Positions 6,048 through 6,087 of a stretch of DNA of 6,087 nucleotides are shown one piece after another. Location of the stretch: the NCBI GenBank assembly GCA_902797515.1, contig CADBSX010000177.1, forward strand, positions 1 through 6,087. Reading direction: 5' to 3'. This stretch comes from an uncultured Eubacteriales bacterium (lineage in GTDB: Bacteria > Bacillota > Clostridia > Christensenellales > Borkfalkiaceae). A program made the position numbers and the translations under genes. The notes under the pieces are model-generated. The model saw only the letters and a list, made by a program, of their open reading frames with translations, was not told where the DNA came from and searched no databases. Numbering within the stretch: the first letter of the stretch is position 1; every line of letters starts with the position of its first letter.

Positions 6048-6087
6048 CAAGACTTCGTTTACTGTGAAAATTTTCGCCTTCGGCAAC

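Noticed and set aside
1..6087. A novel defence or mobile system in the window
   Set aside because: Although Sir2 domains occur in anti-phage systems, this one is a stand-alone full-length deacylase with no partner effector, and the neighbours are metabolic or sporulation genes. No nuclease, integrase, array or reverse transcriptase is present.

Overview
The window looks like a piece of chromosome from a spore-forming Firmicute of the Clostridia type. The evidence is a pair of small CotF-like spore coat proteins, two perfect AAAGGAGGT ribosome binding sites, and a clostridial-style Gfo/Idh/MocA oxidoreductase, Sir2 deacylase and single-polypeptide aconitase. Base composition is mid-range, with many GCG, CGG and GAA-rich codons. 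An uncultured gut clostridium is plausible, but no marker here fixes the genus. There are no mobile elements, RNA genes, CRISPR arrays or broken genes.

Layout from left to right. Positions 13-858 (+) encode an AraC/XylS-type regulator. It converges on a two-gene operon (2543 down to 919, -) encoding a Gfo/Idh/MocA dehydrogenase and a small protein of unknown function joined by an ATGA stop/start overlap. A near-symmetric 23-bp terminator hairpin (863-912) separates the two convergent units. Positions 2544-2746 are an AT-rich intergenic region with a strong sigma-A-type promoter for the oxidoreductase operon on the minus strand. To its right, on the plus strand, lie two small tandem helical genes (2747-2935, 2950-3225) of the spore coat/half-ferritin type. 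They converge on a Sir2-family NAD-dependent protein deacylase (4027 to 3272, -), with a shared GC-rich hairpin (3235-3266) between them. The Sir2 gene and a complete aconitase gene (4148-6010, +) are divergent across a 120-bp region holding two back-to-back consensus promoters. The last 77 bases contain short repeats and no gene.

Functionally, the AraC regulator is a candidate controller of sugar-type metabolism, and the oxidoreductase operon next to it is a possible target, but nothing in the sequence proves the link. The coat pair is a self-contained sporulation-type unit. Aconitase converts citrate to isocitrate and Sir2 uses NAD+ to remove acyl groups from lysines; both concern central metabolism and share a control region. 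The most notable regulatory feature is that the Sir2 promoter sits so close to its only usable start codon that the mRNA is predicted to be leaderless, while the coat genes carry textbook Shine-Dalgarno sites. I see mostly ordinary chromosomal genes and no convincing previously undescribed multi-gene system.
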